DNA of 16,625 nucleotides, taken from contig CAYMWF010000102.1 of NCBI GenBank assembly GCA_964394085.1, positions 1-16,625 on the forward strand. Reading direction: 5' to 3'. This stretch comes from CAYMWF01 sp964394085 [NCBI: uncultured Gemmatimonadota bacterium]. Its GTDB lineage: Bacteria > GCA-2686955 > CAYMWF01. Positions within the stretch are counted from its first letter, which is position 1. Each line of letters begins with the position of its first letter. Below are positions 7,310 to 15,180 of this stretch, one piece after another. The notes under the pieces were generated by a model. The model was not told where the DNA came from and searched no databases. It saw only the letters and a list, made by a program, of their open reading frames with translations. A program made the position numbers and the translations under genes.

Positions 7310-9601
7310 CTATGGAATATTGACCCAGATCGGAGACGACCAGGCAATCTCGATTTTATCATCGGTGGAAGAAGGATCGGTGTCGATATATGTCCTCACG
7401 TAATAGATATTCAAACCGGACGCATACCTGGATCGGGGAATGGCATAAGCCCCTTCGTACGATGCTCCTGACGGATATATATTGCTGTACGACCAGTTTC
7501 CGCCGATGCTGCTGTTCCACCAGAAAATGGTGATGGTCTCGATTTTGTCGTCAACGATGTCTTCGGCTGCGACTTTGATATTTGCGGTGAGAACAGGGTC
7601 GGTTTCCGAAGTCGAAAAATCATCTCCCATTACATAATCTCTTGCGGTTCCGTTTTCTTCGCAGGATATGCCGCATCGAAGAATGATTTTATCCCCCGTG
7701 GTCCCGTACGTGTGCCGCTTCTTGAGAGCGTTGAAAAGCTGATGGCGCTTCCCGTAGGGATGAACGACCGTAGGAACGATCACGCCTGCAATACCATATC
7801 CCGCATAGTATTCATCAGGTTCCTGATTCGAGCAGGATGAATAAGGAGGCCCGTCGCCGCCGTTCCTGTCTTGATGAGAATCGCTGCCCGCTATTATCCC
7901 GAACCTGTGATATTTTCCGCCGACCGGTGTCGTCAGCGCACCTCGAACAAAATAAGACTCCTCCACCGGAGGATCTTCATTTACGGAATGACAGGCGACA
8001 TACATCGTATCGTCAAGTAAACCGGCGGTGTTGGGGTCATCCAGGTAGAGAGGTTCGCTGGTTTCAGCGCTCTTGTGACAGGAGTAGATTTCCACGAGGG
8101 GCTGGTAGAAGTTATCATGATAACTCCAGTCCGTTATGGACGGCGTCGTCGAGGACGGATGGTGGGCTATCGAAACCGCCTTGAAGCCGAAATCGAGATA
8201 CTGCTGATGCAGCTCGTCCCACAATTCGTCCGGCGTGGCGTATTCCGGAGGAACTGCGGATGGGTCGACGATGCTGTTGGAGATACTCAAAATACTGTCG
8301 GGCAGCGAGGAGTAGTTCATCTGGGGAGGCGGGAGATAATAGACGTTCTTGTGGCCGTAATTCCGGTTGGTCCATTCATAACCGAGGAGCGTTATGAAAG
8401 CCGGATAAAAATCGTCGCAGGCCGTCTTCATCCACATCCACTCCGAGGAATAGGAACCGGAGTTGCACTCATCCCAGAAACCGCTGTGACTGCTGATGTC
8501 GTTGTTCTCGCATCCATGGCCGCAGGTGTCGGGCGCACCTTCATGATCTTTGCAGCAGAGATTGCTGCCTGCGCAGCCGCTCGGCGTAAAATCATGGTCT
8601 GACAACCCACCGAAATCGAGCCCTTCACCGACCAAGTACCCTAGATATGCTTCCGGATCCCTGGGAACCGCGGCATCTGAGAAATTCGAATGGCCGTGTA
8701 TCTCTCCAAAAAGAATCGTGCTGCTTATCGGTTCGGAATCGAGAAAGCTCGCATTGGTCGTTTCGGCCTGCAATTTTCCCGAGATATCCGTTCCCTGGAG
8801 TCGATAGACCCCTTCGGGGATATTTTCGATGGTCAGGGATTCGGTCAGTGTTCCTCTCGATGAAACCGGAAAGTCGATTCTCCCGAGATCCACCTCCCTG
8901 CCCCTCTCGTTCGATAACTTCAGGCGTATGCCTCCATACCACTCGCTGTTCTTATTGCCGAAAGCATCGGTAATAAGGAATTTCACATCGAAGGGTTTGC
9001 CCAGTTCTATATCAGTGGGAACGACGGAGAGTATTCTGGATGCAGGGGCGGGAATTATTTCCAGAAAAGGAGAAGTGTCGATTCCCTGGTAAAATCCGTC
9101 CCCGTCGGTATCGACAGAGATAAAAAAAGTGTACTTTGTTCCGGCAGCGGCGGCGGCGGCGGCTCCGGGACCTCCATCGGCGGTATCACCGTAGGAGAAA
9201 ATCACATCTGCACCGCCGGTGAGCGATCCTTCCACGACTTTCAGGGTAAGAGATGTCTGATGTGGGGGATGTGCCGCATAAGCGCCGGGAATGTCGATTC
9301 TGTCCAACTGCAGGTCGAAGGCGGCATCGGAGGAGGTTGTTGCTGCAGTCGTATAACCGTTGCTTTGCGGCAGTGCTACCTGCGGATCGTCGAACCCGGG
9401 AGGGATCAGCAGTCTCACCCCGCCGCCCTTCCCGATTCCTTCCGCCGGCACTCGATACGTTATTCTCCATGTTCCCATCGATCCGGCCTCAACGGGTGCG
9501 GGCGGCTCAAGCACGGCATCTGCGGCGAAAGAAATCACCGGCGCTGAAATAAGCAGAAAGATGAATGATTTGATGATTTGACGGGCAGGTCTTGTTTGCA
9601 T
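7310..9601 (-). CDS. Exported DUF3604 (PHP-like) protein
   Basis: This encodes 763 residues with a clear signal peptide (about 1-27, ending SFAADA). Residues about 30-290 form two Ig-like beta regions. From about 297 comes a PHP-like metal site typical of DUF3604: FGEIHGHSNFSDA (His302, His304, Asp309), GLSDHDF (Asp335, His336), LLGYEWT (Glu409), GHKNVYY (His417), then AHHPSS and AGSDSHQDR. Members are widespread but their substrate is not established; the motifs imply a di- or tri-metal hydrolase. A Cys-rich insertion occupies 343-395. A run of seven Ala at 147-153 comes from a GCC/GGC-type triplet repeat near 9150-9166. The ATG at 9601 has GGAG eight bases upstream. The gene converges with the sulfatase-like gene, the two stops being 55 bases apart. 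Confidence 0.87.
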   Translation of the reverse strand: MQTRPARQIIKSFIFLLISAPVISFAADAVLEPPAPVEAGSMGTWRITYRVPAEGIGKGGGVRLLIPPGFDDPQVALPQSNGYTTAATTSSDAAFDLQLDRIDIPGAYAAHPPHQTSLTLKVVEGSLTGGADVIFSYGDTADGGPGAAAAAAAGTKYTFFISVDTDGDGFYQGIDTSPFLEIIPAPASRILSVVPTDIELGKPFDVKFLITDAFGNKNSEWYGGIRLKLSNERGREVDLGRIDFPVSSRGTLTESLTIENIPEGVYRLQGTDISGKLQAETTNASFLDSEPISSTILFGEIHGHSNFSDAAVPRDPEAYLGYLVGEGLDFGGLSDHDFTPSGCAGSNLCCKDHEGAPDTCGHGCENNDISSHSGFWDECNSGSYSSEWMWMKTACDDFYPAFITLLGYEWTNRNYGHKNVYYLPPPQMNYSSLPDSILSISNSIVDPSAVPPEYATPDELWDELHQQYLDFGFKAVSIAHHPSSTTPSITDWSYHDNFYQPLVEIYSCHKSAETSEPLYLDDPNTAGLLDDTMYVACHSVNEDPPVEESYFVRGALTTPVGGKYHRFGIIAGSDSHQDRNGGDGPPYSSCSNQEPDEYYAGYGIAGVIVPTVVHPYGKRHQLFNALKKRHTYGTTGDKIILRCGISCEENGTARDYVMGDDFSTSETDPVLTANIKVAAEDIVDDKIETITIFWWNSSIGGNWSYSNIYPSGASYEGAYAIPRSRYASGLNIYYVRTYIDTDPSSTDDKIEIAWSSPIWVNIP

Positions 9602-9699
9602 CGGATCGGCTCCTGCTGCTGATAATCATTTGTGTTCTGCGCGATCTTGAAACGTAAATTGAAATGCTGAACTCGAGGCCAGCTTGTGGAAATGACCGG

Positions 9700-9728
9700 T
9701 GTATATTTTATACATCTTAACCGTTCAA
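9700..9728 (-). promoter_or_regulatory. Candidate DUF3604 promoter with a dyad over the -10
   Basis: On the minus strand TTGAAC (9728-9723) and TATACA (9705-9700) are 17 bases apart, giving a leader of about 90 bases. The -10 lies in a perfect inverted repeat, TGTATA-TTT-TATACA at 9700-9714, which could be a repressor site or simply AT-rich promoter DNA. The remainder of 9602-9934 contains no gene. Confidence 0.35.
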
Positions 9729-9845
9729 TTTTCCACAGATTTTCGGCTGAAACGACTCGGATAAAACCGCTGTTTTCGAAATCCACGCTGGAACTGCATG
9801 CCTGATGTTGCAGGCTGGTAGAGGAATCCCTGGGGTCCGGGGGGC

Positions 9846-9895
9846 AAAAAAAAGCGAAGGGACCCGCCGGCGTGATGTCCGCCGCAGGCCCCTTC
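9846..9895 (-). terminator. Intrinsic terminator of the subtilase gene
   Basis: Read on the minus strand, GAAGGGGCCTGCGG (9895-9882) pairs with CCGGCGGGTCCCTTC (9870-9856) with two G-U pairs and one bulged base. An 11-base loop separates the arms. A run of eight T (9853-9846) follows. The hairpin is long and GC-rich and lies about 40 bases after the stop of the protease gene. Confidence 0.85.
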
Positions 9896-9911
9896 CCGCA
9901 GATGTTTCGGC

Positions 9912-9934
9912 TCGAACCCGGTTGCAGGGTTCGA
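9912..9934 (-). other. Perfect hairpin abutting the subtilase stop codon
   Basis: TCGAACCC at 9912-9919 and GGGTTCGA at 9927-9934 form a perfect 8-bp stem with a 7-base loop. It begins on the very next base after the TGA of the subtilase gene and precedes the intrinsic terminator. It lacks its own T-run, so mRNA 3'-end protection or processing is a possible role. Confidence 0.5.
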
Positions 9935-12900
9935 TCAGTTCGCGCCGATGAACATGTGATCGATATATATGGTGTCCATCGTCCGGTTGCCCGCCGTCCG
10001 GTTCGTGTCCTCCACCCTGATGTAAACCGTTCCCGAAAGCGCTTCCGGGATGGTGAAGGTCTGATAGGCTCCGTCATCGGCGGTCTTGGCGACGGTCACC
10101 ATGTCGGTATAGCTCCCGTCGTTCGTCGAATAGCTGAATACGAAATCGTCACCTTCCGAATTCGAAGTGTGATGAGCCTCGACGTAGAAGGTGTAGGTGC
10201 TCGCGCCGCCCGCCACGTCGATGGTCCACTTGTGCTCGAGGTAGCTGTACCTGTTCGACGGCTTTCCGCCGCTGTCCCTTTCGGTTATGCCCTCGCGGAC
10301 ATCGTCCGACGCCTGCGTGTCGAGGTAGTCGCCGGTAATCCCTCCATTCTTCACGGGCAGGTCCGTGTTCGCATGGAACGTGGTGGGCGCTTCACCGGTG
10401 GTGAACATCCACTCGGAACCGGCGGTGTATTCCCCGAGATTGTCGTAGGATACGATCTGCCAGTAGTAAGTGGTGCTCGAGCTCAGAGTGCCCGGATCGT
10501 ACGTGATCGCCGTCTGCGTCGCCGGATAGGTGCCGGTGGCGGCATAGTAAGGAGGAGGAGAGGTCTCGCCCAGGTACACCTCGTAGTAGACCATGTCGAT
10601 GCTGTTCGGATCGCCGCCGTCCCAGCCCAGGTCGGCGTTGATGTCGACATCGACTGCGCCGTCGGTCGGGCCCGGATTGGCCGGCGTGAACGGCGGATCG
10701 TTGGGCGGAGGCGAACCTCCGGCTTCGATGTACATGTGATCGATGTAAACGGTGTCGAGGTTTCTGCGGCCTTGCGTCTGATCCGTATCCTTCACCCTGA
10801 TATAGACGGTCCCGGACAGCGACGCCGGCAGCGCGAACGACTGGTTCAGGTCGTCGTCGGCTGTCTTGGTGACCGTCACCATGTCGGTGTAGTTCACGTC
10901 GTCCGTCGAGTAGGCGAATACGAAGTCGTCGCCCTCGGAGTTCGCGCCGTGAAACGCTTCGATGTAGAACATGTAAGTGCTGTACCCGGCGCCGACGCTC
11001 AGGGACCACTTGTGTTCGAGGAAACTGTGGCGGCGTGACGGTTTACCGCCGCTCTGCCGTTCGGTGATGCCTTCGTATCCGTCATCCGAGGTGTGGGTGA
11101 AGCTGTAGTTTCCGGAGATGCCGCCGTTCGACACGGGAATGTCCATGGTTGCATGGAACTTGACCGGCTGGGACTCCGTCGTGGTAAACGACCAGACGGC
11201 TCCCGGAGTGGATTCACTCTGGCTGTCGTACGCTATTATCTGCCAGTAGTAAGTGGTGTTGGCGCTCATCGCACCGGGATCGTAGGTGATGCCCGTCTGC
11301 GTGGCGGGATAGTTCTCGGTGGTGTCGTAATAAGGCGGCGGGGTGGTTTCGCCGAAGTAGACTTCGTAGTAGACCACGTCGGAGGCGTTCGGGTCGCCGC
11401 CGTCCCAGGTCAGGTCCGCTCCGGTGTCGACGTCCGTCGCACCGTCCGCAGGATCGGGATTGACCGGTGTATATGGCGGTTCATTGAGTTCCATGGTCGT
11501 GAAATCCCATACCGGACCTTCGGTCATCGCCAGTTGATCGTCCTCGGCGACAATCTTCCAGTAGTACTGCGTGTTGTAGTTGAGCGTTCCGGGATCGTAG
11601 GAGATCGCGGTCTGCGAAGCCGAATAGGGTCCGATCCTTTCCATGAACCCGGGCGCGGGGCTGGTGCCGAAGTAGACGTCGTAGTAGACGAGGTCGCCGG
11701 GGTTCGGATCACCGCCGTCCCAGGCCAGGTCCTGGTCGATGCCGATATTGGTCGCCCCGTCGGCGGGGCCGGGATTGGACGGGAGGTTCGGCGGCTGGTT
11801 GCCGACGGTTATTCCGGAGACGACGAGGGCGAAATCCTGGTAGGGATTCCCGGAAGGCTGCACCACGTTGTAACCGGAGACTTCGACGGTGTACTGCCCG
11901 GTCTGGGGCGACTGGATGAAAACGTTCTCGACGTTGTTCGTGTGATCCTCGGAGCCCCCGGATGAGGACCACTGGGAGCTCGTCAGGCCGTAGTTGCCCC
12001 GGTAGACGGTGCCGTAGGGTCCGGTGACTTTCAGGGAGAGGTCGTTTACCAGGTGTTTGCTCGAGGAGGTCACGCCCGGATAATCGGTCCATACGAGGGT
12101 CGCCTTGAGCGGCGTGCCGCTGGAGGCGCCGAAGTTCCAGGTCCGGGTCTCTCCGGTGCCGATGGCGTCATCCTCGTCGACGATGAAGTCGTCGGAGCTG
12201 TCGTACACGGCGCCGACATCGGGATATCCCCAGCCCTGTTCGTACCTGTTGGCCTGGGAAAAGGAATACTGGCGCGCATGGTTGATGAGAATCGCCTTGA
12301 CCGTAGCTGCGTGGGGAAGGCTGCCGCCTGGATTGTTCCCGAAATGATTGTCCCTGTACATCTCGTAAACGAGACCGGCCGCTCCCGCGGTGATCGGCGT
12401 CGCGCCGCTTGTGCCGCCGAAGTCGCTGAAGTAATCACCGTAGCTGTATCCGCCCGAGCCGAGAACGTCGGCGGTGTAGATCCAGTCGTACGCGGCGCAG
12501 AGGTCCGGTTTGATCCTGCCGTCGGCGGCGGGGCCGTGATGGGCCGACGAGTGATAATCGTCGCTCCAGTTCAGATTGTCGTAATGGTCCAGGGCTCCCA
12601 CGCATATCACGTTCTTCGACACGCCGTCGGTGGCGATGTCGTACCCGTAGTTGCCCGCGGCGTAGAGCATCGACACCCGGTCGTGGTAGTAGATCGCCTG
12701 GTCGTTCTCCTGGGAGTACGTGGTGTAATCGCCGTAGTAAGCCGTCATTATCCAGGAGTTGCTCTGGAAGACGCCTCCCCAGTTATAGTACAGGTTGTCG
12801 ATCGACGTGTACCTGCTGATGTCCCAGTCGCAGAATACGCCCTGCGCGCCGGGCAGCATGCCTTCGGCCTTTGGGGTCTGCCCCCTGGCGAAAATGATGC

Positions 12901-13717
12901 CGAAGGTGCACGTCCCGTGGGCGTCGTTGTCCTGGACGTTCCCGTCCTCGGCGAGTATCTGGCCGGTGAACTCGTAGTGATCCCTGTCAAAACCGTTCTC
13001 GTTCACCTCTCCGACTATTCCGCTCCCATCGTATCCCCCCGCCTGAACGTCCGATGCGCCGCTGAGAACCTGGATGTTGTCCATGCAATGTTCTTTTTCG
13101 GCGTGACGATCCATCCACTGGACTTCGGGTAAGAAGGCGACGTGGTCGATCAGGGAGCCGTCGATTCGAACCTGGAGCACGTTGGTGGCGGTATGGGCAT
13201 CGACGATTTCTCCGCCCATCTCCTCGATGGCCTTACCCGCGATGGACATGTTGCCCGCTTCGTCGAAGACCTTCACGTTCACCCTCAGCATCCCGCTCGC
13301 ACCGTGAAGATCGGCGGCGAGTTTATAGCCCGGATGGTAGGGGCCCACCCAGTTCACGATCGAGAGCCGCTCGATCCTTTCCACCCGGGAGGGCTGAATC
13401 CTGACGATATAGGCGAAATCGGGCACATAGTCCAGAAGTTTCACCCCCCTGGACGTAAGTGCGTCGAGCGTCCTCTTATGGACGGGGCCCTTCAATTGAA
13501 CGATGAAGTATTGCGTCTCCTGAGGGGAGACCGCGAGGTCGACGGGAATGACCGGCGCCTCGAGTTTCGGAATAAAGGTCGCCGCCTTCAGATGGATCCT
13601 GCTTCCCTTGGCGGTGTCGGCCCCTTCCAGGACCGGAGCGGCGAAGGCGAGAGAAACCGTCGCCGTGATGATGCACATTAATAGAATGGGGAATGCTGTT
13701 TTCGGGGAGGTCCGCAT
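9935..13717 (-). CDS. Exported multidomain subtilisin-like (S8, KP-43-like) protease
   Basis: This encodes 1260 residues. A signal peptide (about 1-27, ending SLAFA) is followed by a propeptide-like region to about 215 and an S8 catalytic domain at about 228-470. DNDAHGTCTFGII holds His267, QSNSW fits the oxyanion Asn, and GGTSGATPITAGAA holds Ser437. At the catalytic Asp position (normally DTG) the sequence is VNENGFDRDH, with Glu240 (codon GAG) in place of Asp. Residues 480-635 resemble the KP-43-type C-terminal beta-barrel (LVWTDYPG, LVNDLSLKV, YTVEVSGYNV, FALVVSG). FN3-like domains follow at about 640-743, 745-850 and 1003-1110. Two other beta domains, at about 854-999 and 1113-1260, are about 65 percent identical to each other. 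GGAG lies six bases before the ATG. The role is probably extracellular proteolysis or surface binding; activity is uncertain given Glu240. Confidence 0.88.
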   Translation of the reverse strand: MRTSPKTAFPILLMCIITATVSLAFAAPVLEGADTAKGSRIHLKAATFIPKLEAPVIPVDLAVSPQETQYFIVQLKGPVHKRTLDALTSRGVKLLDYVPDFAYIVRIQPSRVERIERLSIVNWVGPYHPGYKLAADLHGASGMLRVNVKVFDEAGNMSIAGKAIEEMGGEIVDAHTATNVLQVRIDGSLIDHVAFLPEVQWMDRHAEKEHCMDNIQVLSGASDVQAGGYDGSGIVGEVNENGFDRDHYEFTGQILAEDGNVQDNDAHGTCTFGIIFARGQTPKAEGMLPGAQGVFCDWDISRYTSIDNLYYNWGGVFQSNSWIMTAYYGDYTTYSQENDQAIYYHDRVSMLYAAGNYGYDIATDGVSKNVICVGALDHYDNLNWSDDYHSSAHHGPAADGRIKPDLCAAYDWIYTADVLGSGGYSYGDYFSDFGGTSGATPITAGAAGLVYEMYRDNHFGNNPGGSLPHAATVKAILINHARQYSFSQANRYEQGWGYPDVGAVYDSSDDFIVDEDDAIGTGETRTWNFGASSGTPLKATLVWTDYPGVTSSSKHLVNDLSLKVTGPYGTVYRGNYGLTSSQWSSSGGSEDHTNNVENVFIQSPQTGQYTVEVSGYNVVQPSGNPYQDFALVVSGITVGNQPPNLPSNPGPADGATNIGIDQDLAWDGGDPNPGDLVYYDVYFGTSPAPGFMERIGPYSASQTAISYDPGTLNYNTQYYWKIVAEDDQLAMTEGPVWDFTTMELNEPPYTPVNPDPADGATDVDTGADLTWDGGDPNASDVVYYEVYFGETTPPPYYDTTENYPATQTGITYDPGAMSANTTYYWQIIAYDSQSESTPGAVWSFTTTESQPVKFHATMDIPVSNGGISGNYSFTHTSDDGYEGITERQSGGKPSRRHSFLEHKWSLSVGAGYSTYMFYIEAFHGANSEGDDFVFAYSTDDVNYTDMVTVTKTADDDLNQSFALPASLSGTVYIRVKDTDQTQGRRNLDTVYIDHMYIEAGGSPPPNDPPFTPANPGPTDGAVDVDINADLGWDGGDPNSIDMVYYEVYLGETSPPPYYAATGTYPATQTAITYDPGTLSSSTTYYWQIVSYDNLGEYTAGSEWMFTTGEAPTTFHANTDLPVKNGGITGDYLDTQASDDVREGITERDSGGKPSNRYSYLEHKWTIDVAGGASTYTFYVEAHHTSNSEGDDFVFSYSTNDGSYTDMVTVAKTADDGAYQTFTIPEALSGTVYIRVEDTNRTAGNRTMDTIYIDHMFIGAN
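9938..10711 (-). repeat. Second copy of the FN3-plus-beta module in the subtilase
   Basis: This encodes residues about 1003-1260 and is a paralogous copy of 10721-11486. Landmarks shared by both copies are WDGGDPN, VYYEV, PPPYY, YPATQT, EGITER, SGGKPS, LEHKW, NSEGDDFVF, YTDMVTV and YIDHM. Boundaries are approximate. Confidence 0.85.
10721..11486 (-). repeat. First copy of the FN3-plus-beta module in the subtilase
   Basis: This encodes residues about 745-999. It is joined to the second copy by a short Pro-rich linker (GGSPPPND). A third, more divergent FN3-like unit without the extra beta domain precedes it, encoded at about 11490-11800. Confidence 0.85.
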
Positions 13718-13758
13718 GCTCTACTCCTTGTTCAAGAATGGCCATCAGGGCGGGAAAA

Positions 13759-13776
13759 GCAAAGACGTCTCTTTGC
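13759..13776. promoter_or_regulatory. Inverted repeat in the subtilase 5' leader
   Basis: GCAAAGA (13759-13765) and TCTTTGC (13770-13776) form a perfect 7-bp stem with a CGTC tetraloop, 42 bases upstream of the subtilase ATG. It could be an operator or an mRNA hairpin. No promoter boxes are convincing here. Confidence 0.35.
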
Positions 13777-13808
13777 GCAGTTCAACTCACCCAATTTTAA
13801 CCTTGATT

Positions 13809-13843
13809 TCCCTGAAATGAAAAAAAAACGAAGCCGCCCCGGC
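13809..13843 (-). other. Terminator-like hairpin and T-run upstream of the subtilase
   Basis: Read on the minus strand, AGGCCGGGGCGGCTT can fold as a short stem (GCCG/CGGC plus an A-T and a G-U pair, loop GGG) followed by CG and a run of nine T. No gene lies upstream on this strand within the window. It could therefore be a leader attenuator, or insulation between the divergent protease and SGNH genes, or chance. Confidence 0.3.
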
Positions 13844-13863
13844 CTGCGCGAACCCGGATATCG

Positions 13864-13961
13864 CCTCGAGAGTCGACGAACCCGATCCTTTAAATGCAAA
13901 GCCGGTAAACCGGCCGCAGATCCCGGCGGCCATCACCTCGAGAGTCGACGAACCCGATCCT
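13864..13961. repeat. Pair of identical 26-bp direct repeats, 72-bp period
   Basis: Copies at 13864-13889 and 13936-13961 are identical over 26 bases, starting CCTCGAGAGTCGACG and ending CCCGATCCT. They carry the palindromes CTCGAG and GTCGAC side by side. The 46-base spacer contains a GCCGGT-AA-ACCGGC hairpin. Around them, 13718-14114 holds no convincing gene: minus-strand frames exist but lack a start and coding character. Confidence 0.8.
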
Positions 13962-14114
13962 GTGTCCACAGCCTGAATTTTCAGCACCGGCTGATTTGAT
14001 TCGCCACACCCCTGCAGGTTAAACTCTGAGATACCGGGCCGGTTATTGCGGATCCGGCTGACCGGAGATGCTCCTTCCTTTCGGACTCGCTTGATAGAGG
14101 GGAGAGGCGGACGG

Positions 14115-15179
14115 ATGTTCTTGTTCAACAGAAATACCGCATCGATAATCCTGTGTTTGTTCCTCGCGCTCTCGATGGCGGACCCTGCCGGCGCCGAAAA
14201 ACGAATCGTGCTCATAGGCGATTCCTGGACCCAGTTCCCATGGCTCGACGGCTCGTTTCAGCATGTGCTCGATTATAATTACGGGACAGGCGCTTACGAG
14301 GTGGAAGGAACGTATACCGCCATCGGAGGCACTTCCGCCGAGCAGTGGGCCGGCAACTTCGTAGTGCCCCCCGAGTACGGCATACCCGAACCTCCGGGCC
14401 CCGGCCCCGGCGGCGACTGGGGCCTGCTCGACCGGCTCGGTTACACGCTCCTCGCGAACCCGTCCATCGACATCATCCACATGAGCCTTGGCGGCATCGA
14501 TCTGCTCTTGAGATGGAACTCCCTGCTGGCAGAAGAAGAAAAGCGCGCGATCTGGAAGGATATAACGCGAAACGTCGATAAAGTCATCCGATTCGCGAAA
14601 CGGGTCCGTCCCGGAATCAAGGTTCTCTGGGTCGGCTACGATTACCTCAATATCACCGAAAACTGCACCTATGCCCACGGCCCGTTGTGGGATCCTCACT
14701 ACTTCACCGAGTTCAGCTGGGTCGCGGTGCAGTTCGCCCTCTTCTACGGGTTCGAGGTGGACCTGTTCAACGCCTATCCGAACAGGGCGAACAACGAGGT
14801 GATGAACAGAGCCTTCGGCGACTGCGCCCTGTACAAGATCGCCTTCGCCCTGAATACCGACGGCGTCGACTACATCGACAATTTCGGCATCAACCAGTTC
14901 AGGGGAGGATACGAAAATTCGATGGGAGTTTTCTGGGGTTCGTACGAGGTGCCTCCCCCCGGCGCGGCTCCGGACTACGAGCCGCTGCTGGGCGGAAACC
15001 CGAACTGCGGCACCCCGCCGGTGCTGATGAACCGCGACGGCGACGAAGTCGACCCGATCCACCTGAACCGCCAGGGATACATCCACCTCTTCGACAACTG
15101 CATCGCTCAGTATTACCACTGGTGGCTGACAGGAAAATCCGGCGAGTCCGGCCGGCACGGCACGGGAAACGCCCGCTAA
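14115..15179 (+). CDS. Exported SGNH/GDSL-like hydrolase
   Basis: This is a 354-residue protein with a signal peptide (FLFNRNTASIILCLFLALSMADPAGA, cleaved near residue 27). Four SGNH blocks can be placed. IGDSWTQF gives the nucleophile Ser37 (block I) and AIGGTSAEQWAG gives Gly72 (block II). HMSLGGIDLL at 122-131 fits block III but reads GGID where GxND is usual, so the oxyanion Asn is Ile128. DPIHLNRQGY gives Asp313 and His316 (block V). Such enzymes are esterases or acyl-carbohydrate deacetylases; the substrate is unknown. The ATG at 14115 is chosen because AGGGGAGAGG at 14097-14106 lies eight bases upstream and the signal peptide follows directly; an upstream in-frame TTG at 14046 is unlikely. 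It is divergent from the protease gene. Confidence 0.8.
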   Translation: MFLFNRNTASIILCLFLALSMADPAGAEKRIVLIGDSWTQFPWLDGSFQHVLDYNYGTGAYEVEGTYTAIGGTSAEQWAGNFVVPPEYGIPEPPGPGPGGDWGLLDRLGYTLLANPSIDIIHMSLGGIDLLLRWNSLLAEEEKRAIWKDITRNVDKVIRFAKRVRPGIKVLWVGYDYLNITENCTYAHGPLWDPHYFTEFSWVAVQFALFYGFEVDLFNAYPNRANNEVMNRAFGDCALYKIAFALNTDGVDYIDNFGINQFRGGYENSMGVFWGSYEVPPPGAAPDYEPLLGGNPNCGTPPVLMNRDGDEVDPIHLNRQGYIHLFDNCIAQYYHWWLTGKSGESGRHGTGNAR

Positions 15180-15180
15180 C

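Noticed and set aside
9872-13132. Long plus-strand open frames over the protease gene
   Set aside because: They are Val/Arg/Gly-rich, repetitive shadows of the FN3-like repeats read on the opposite strand; the minus-strand protein has clear motifs.
13857-13965. tRNA-like or attachment-site sequence
   Set aside because: A GGTTCG-like string occurs on the minus strand but no acceptor stem or cloverleaf fits, and there is no integrase nearby.
13787-14215. Minus-strand frame containing the duplicated GSGSSTLE
   Set aside because: It has no ribosome site and begins inside the SGNH signal-peptide region; the peptide repeat follows from the DNA repeat.
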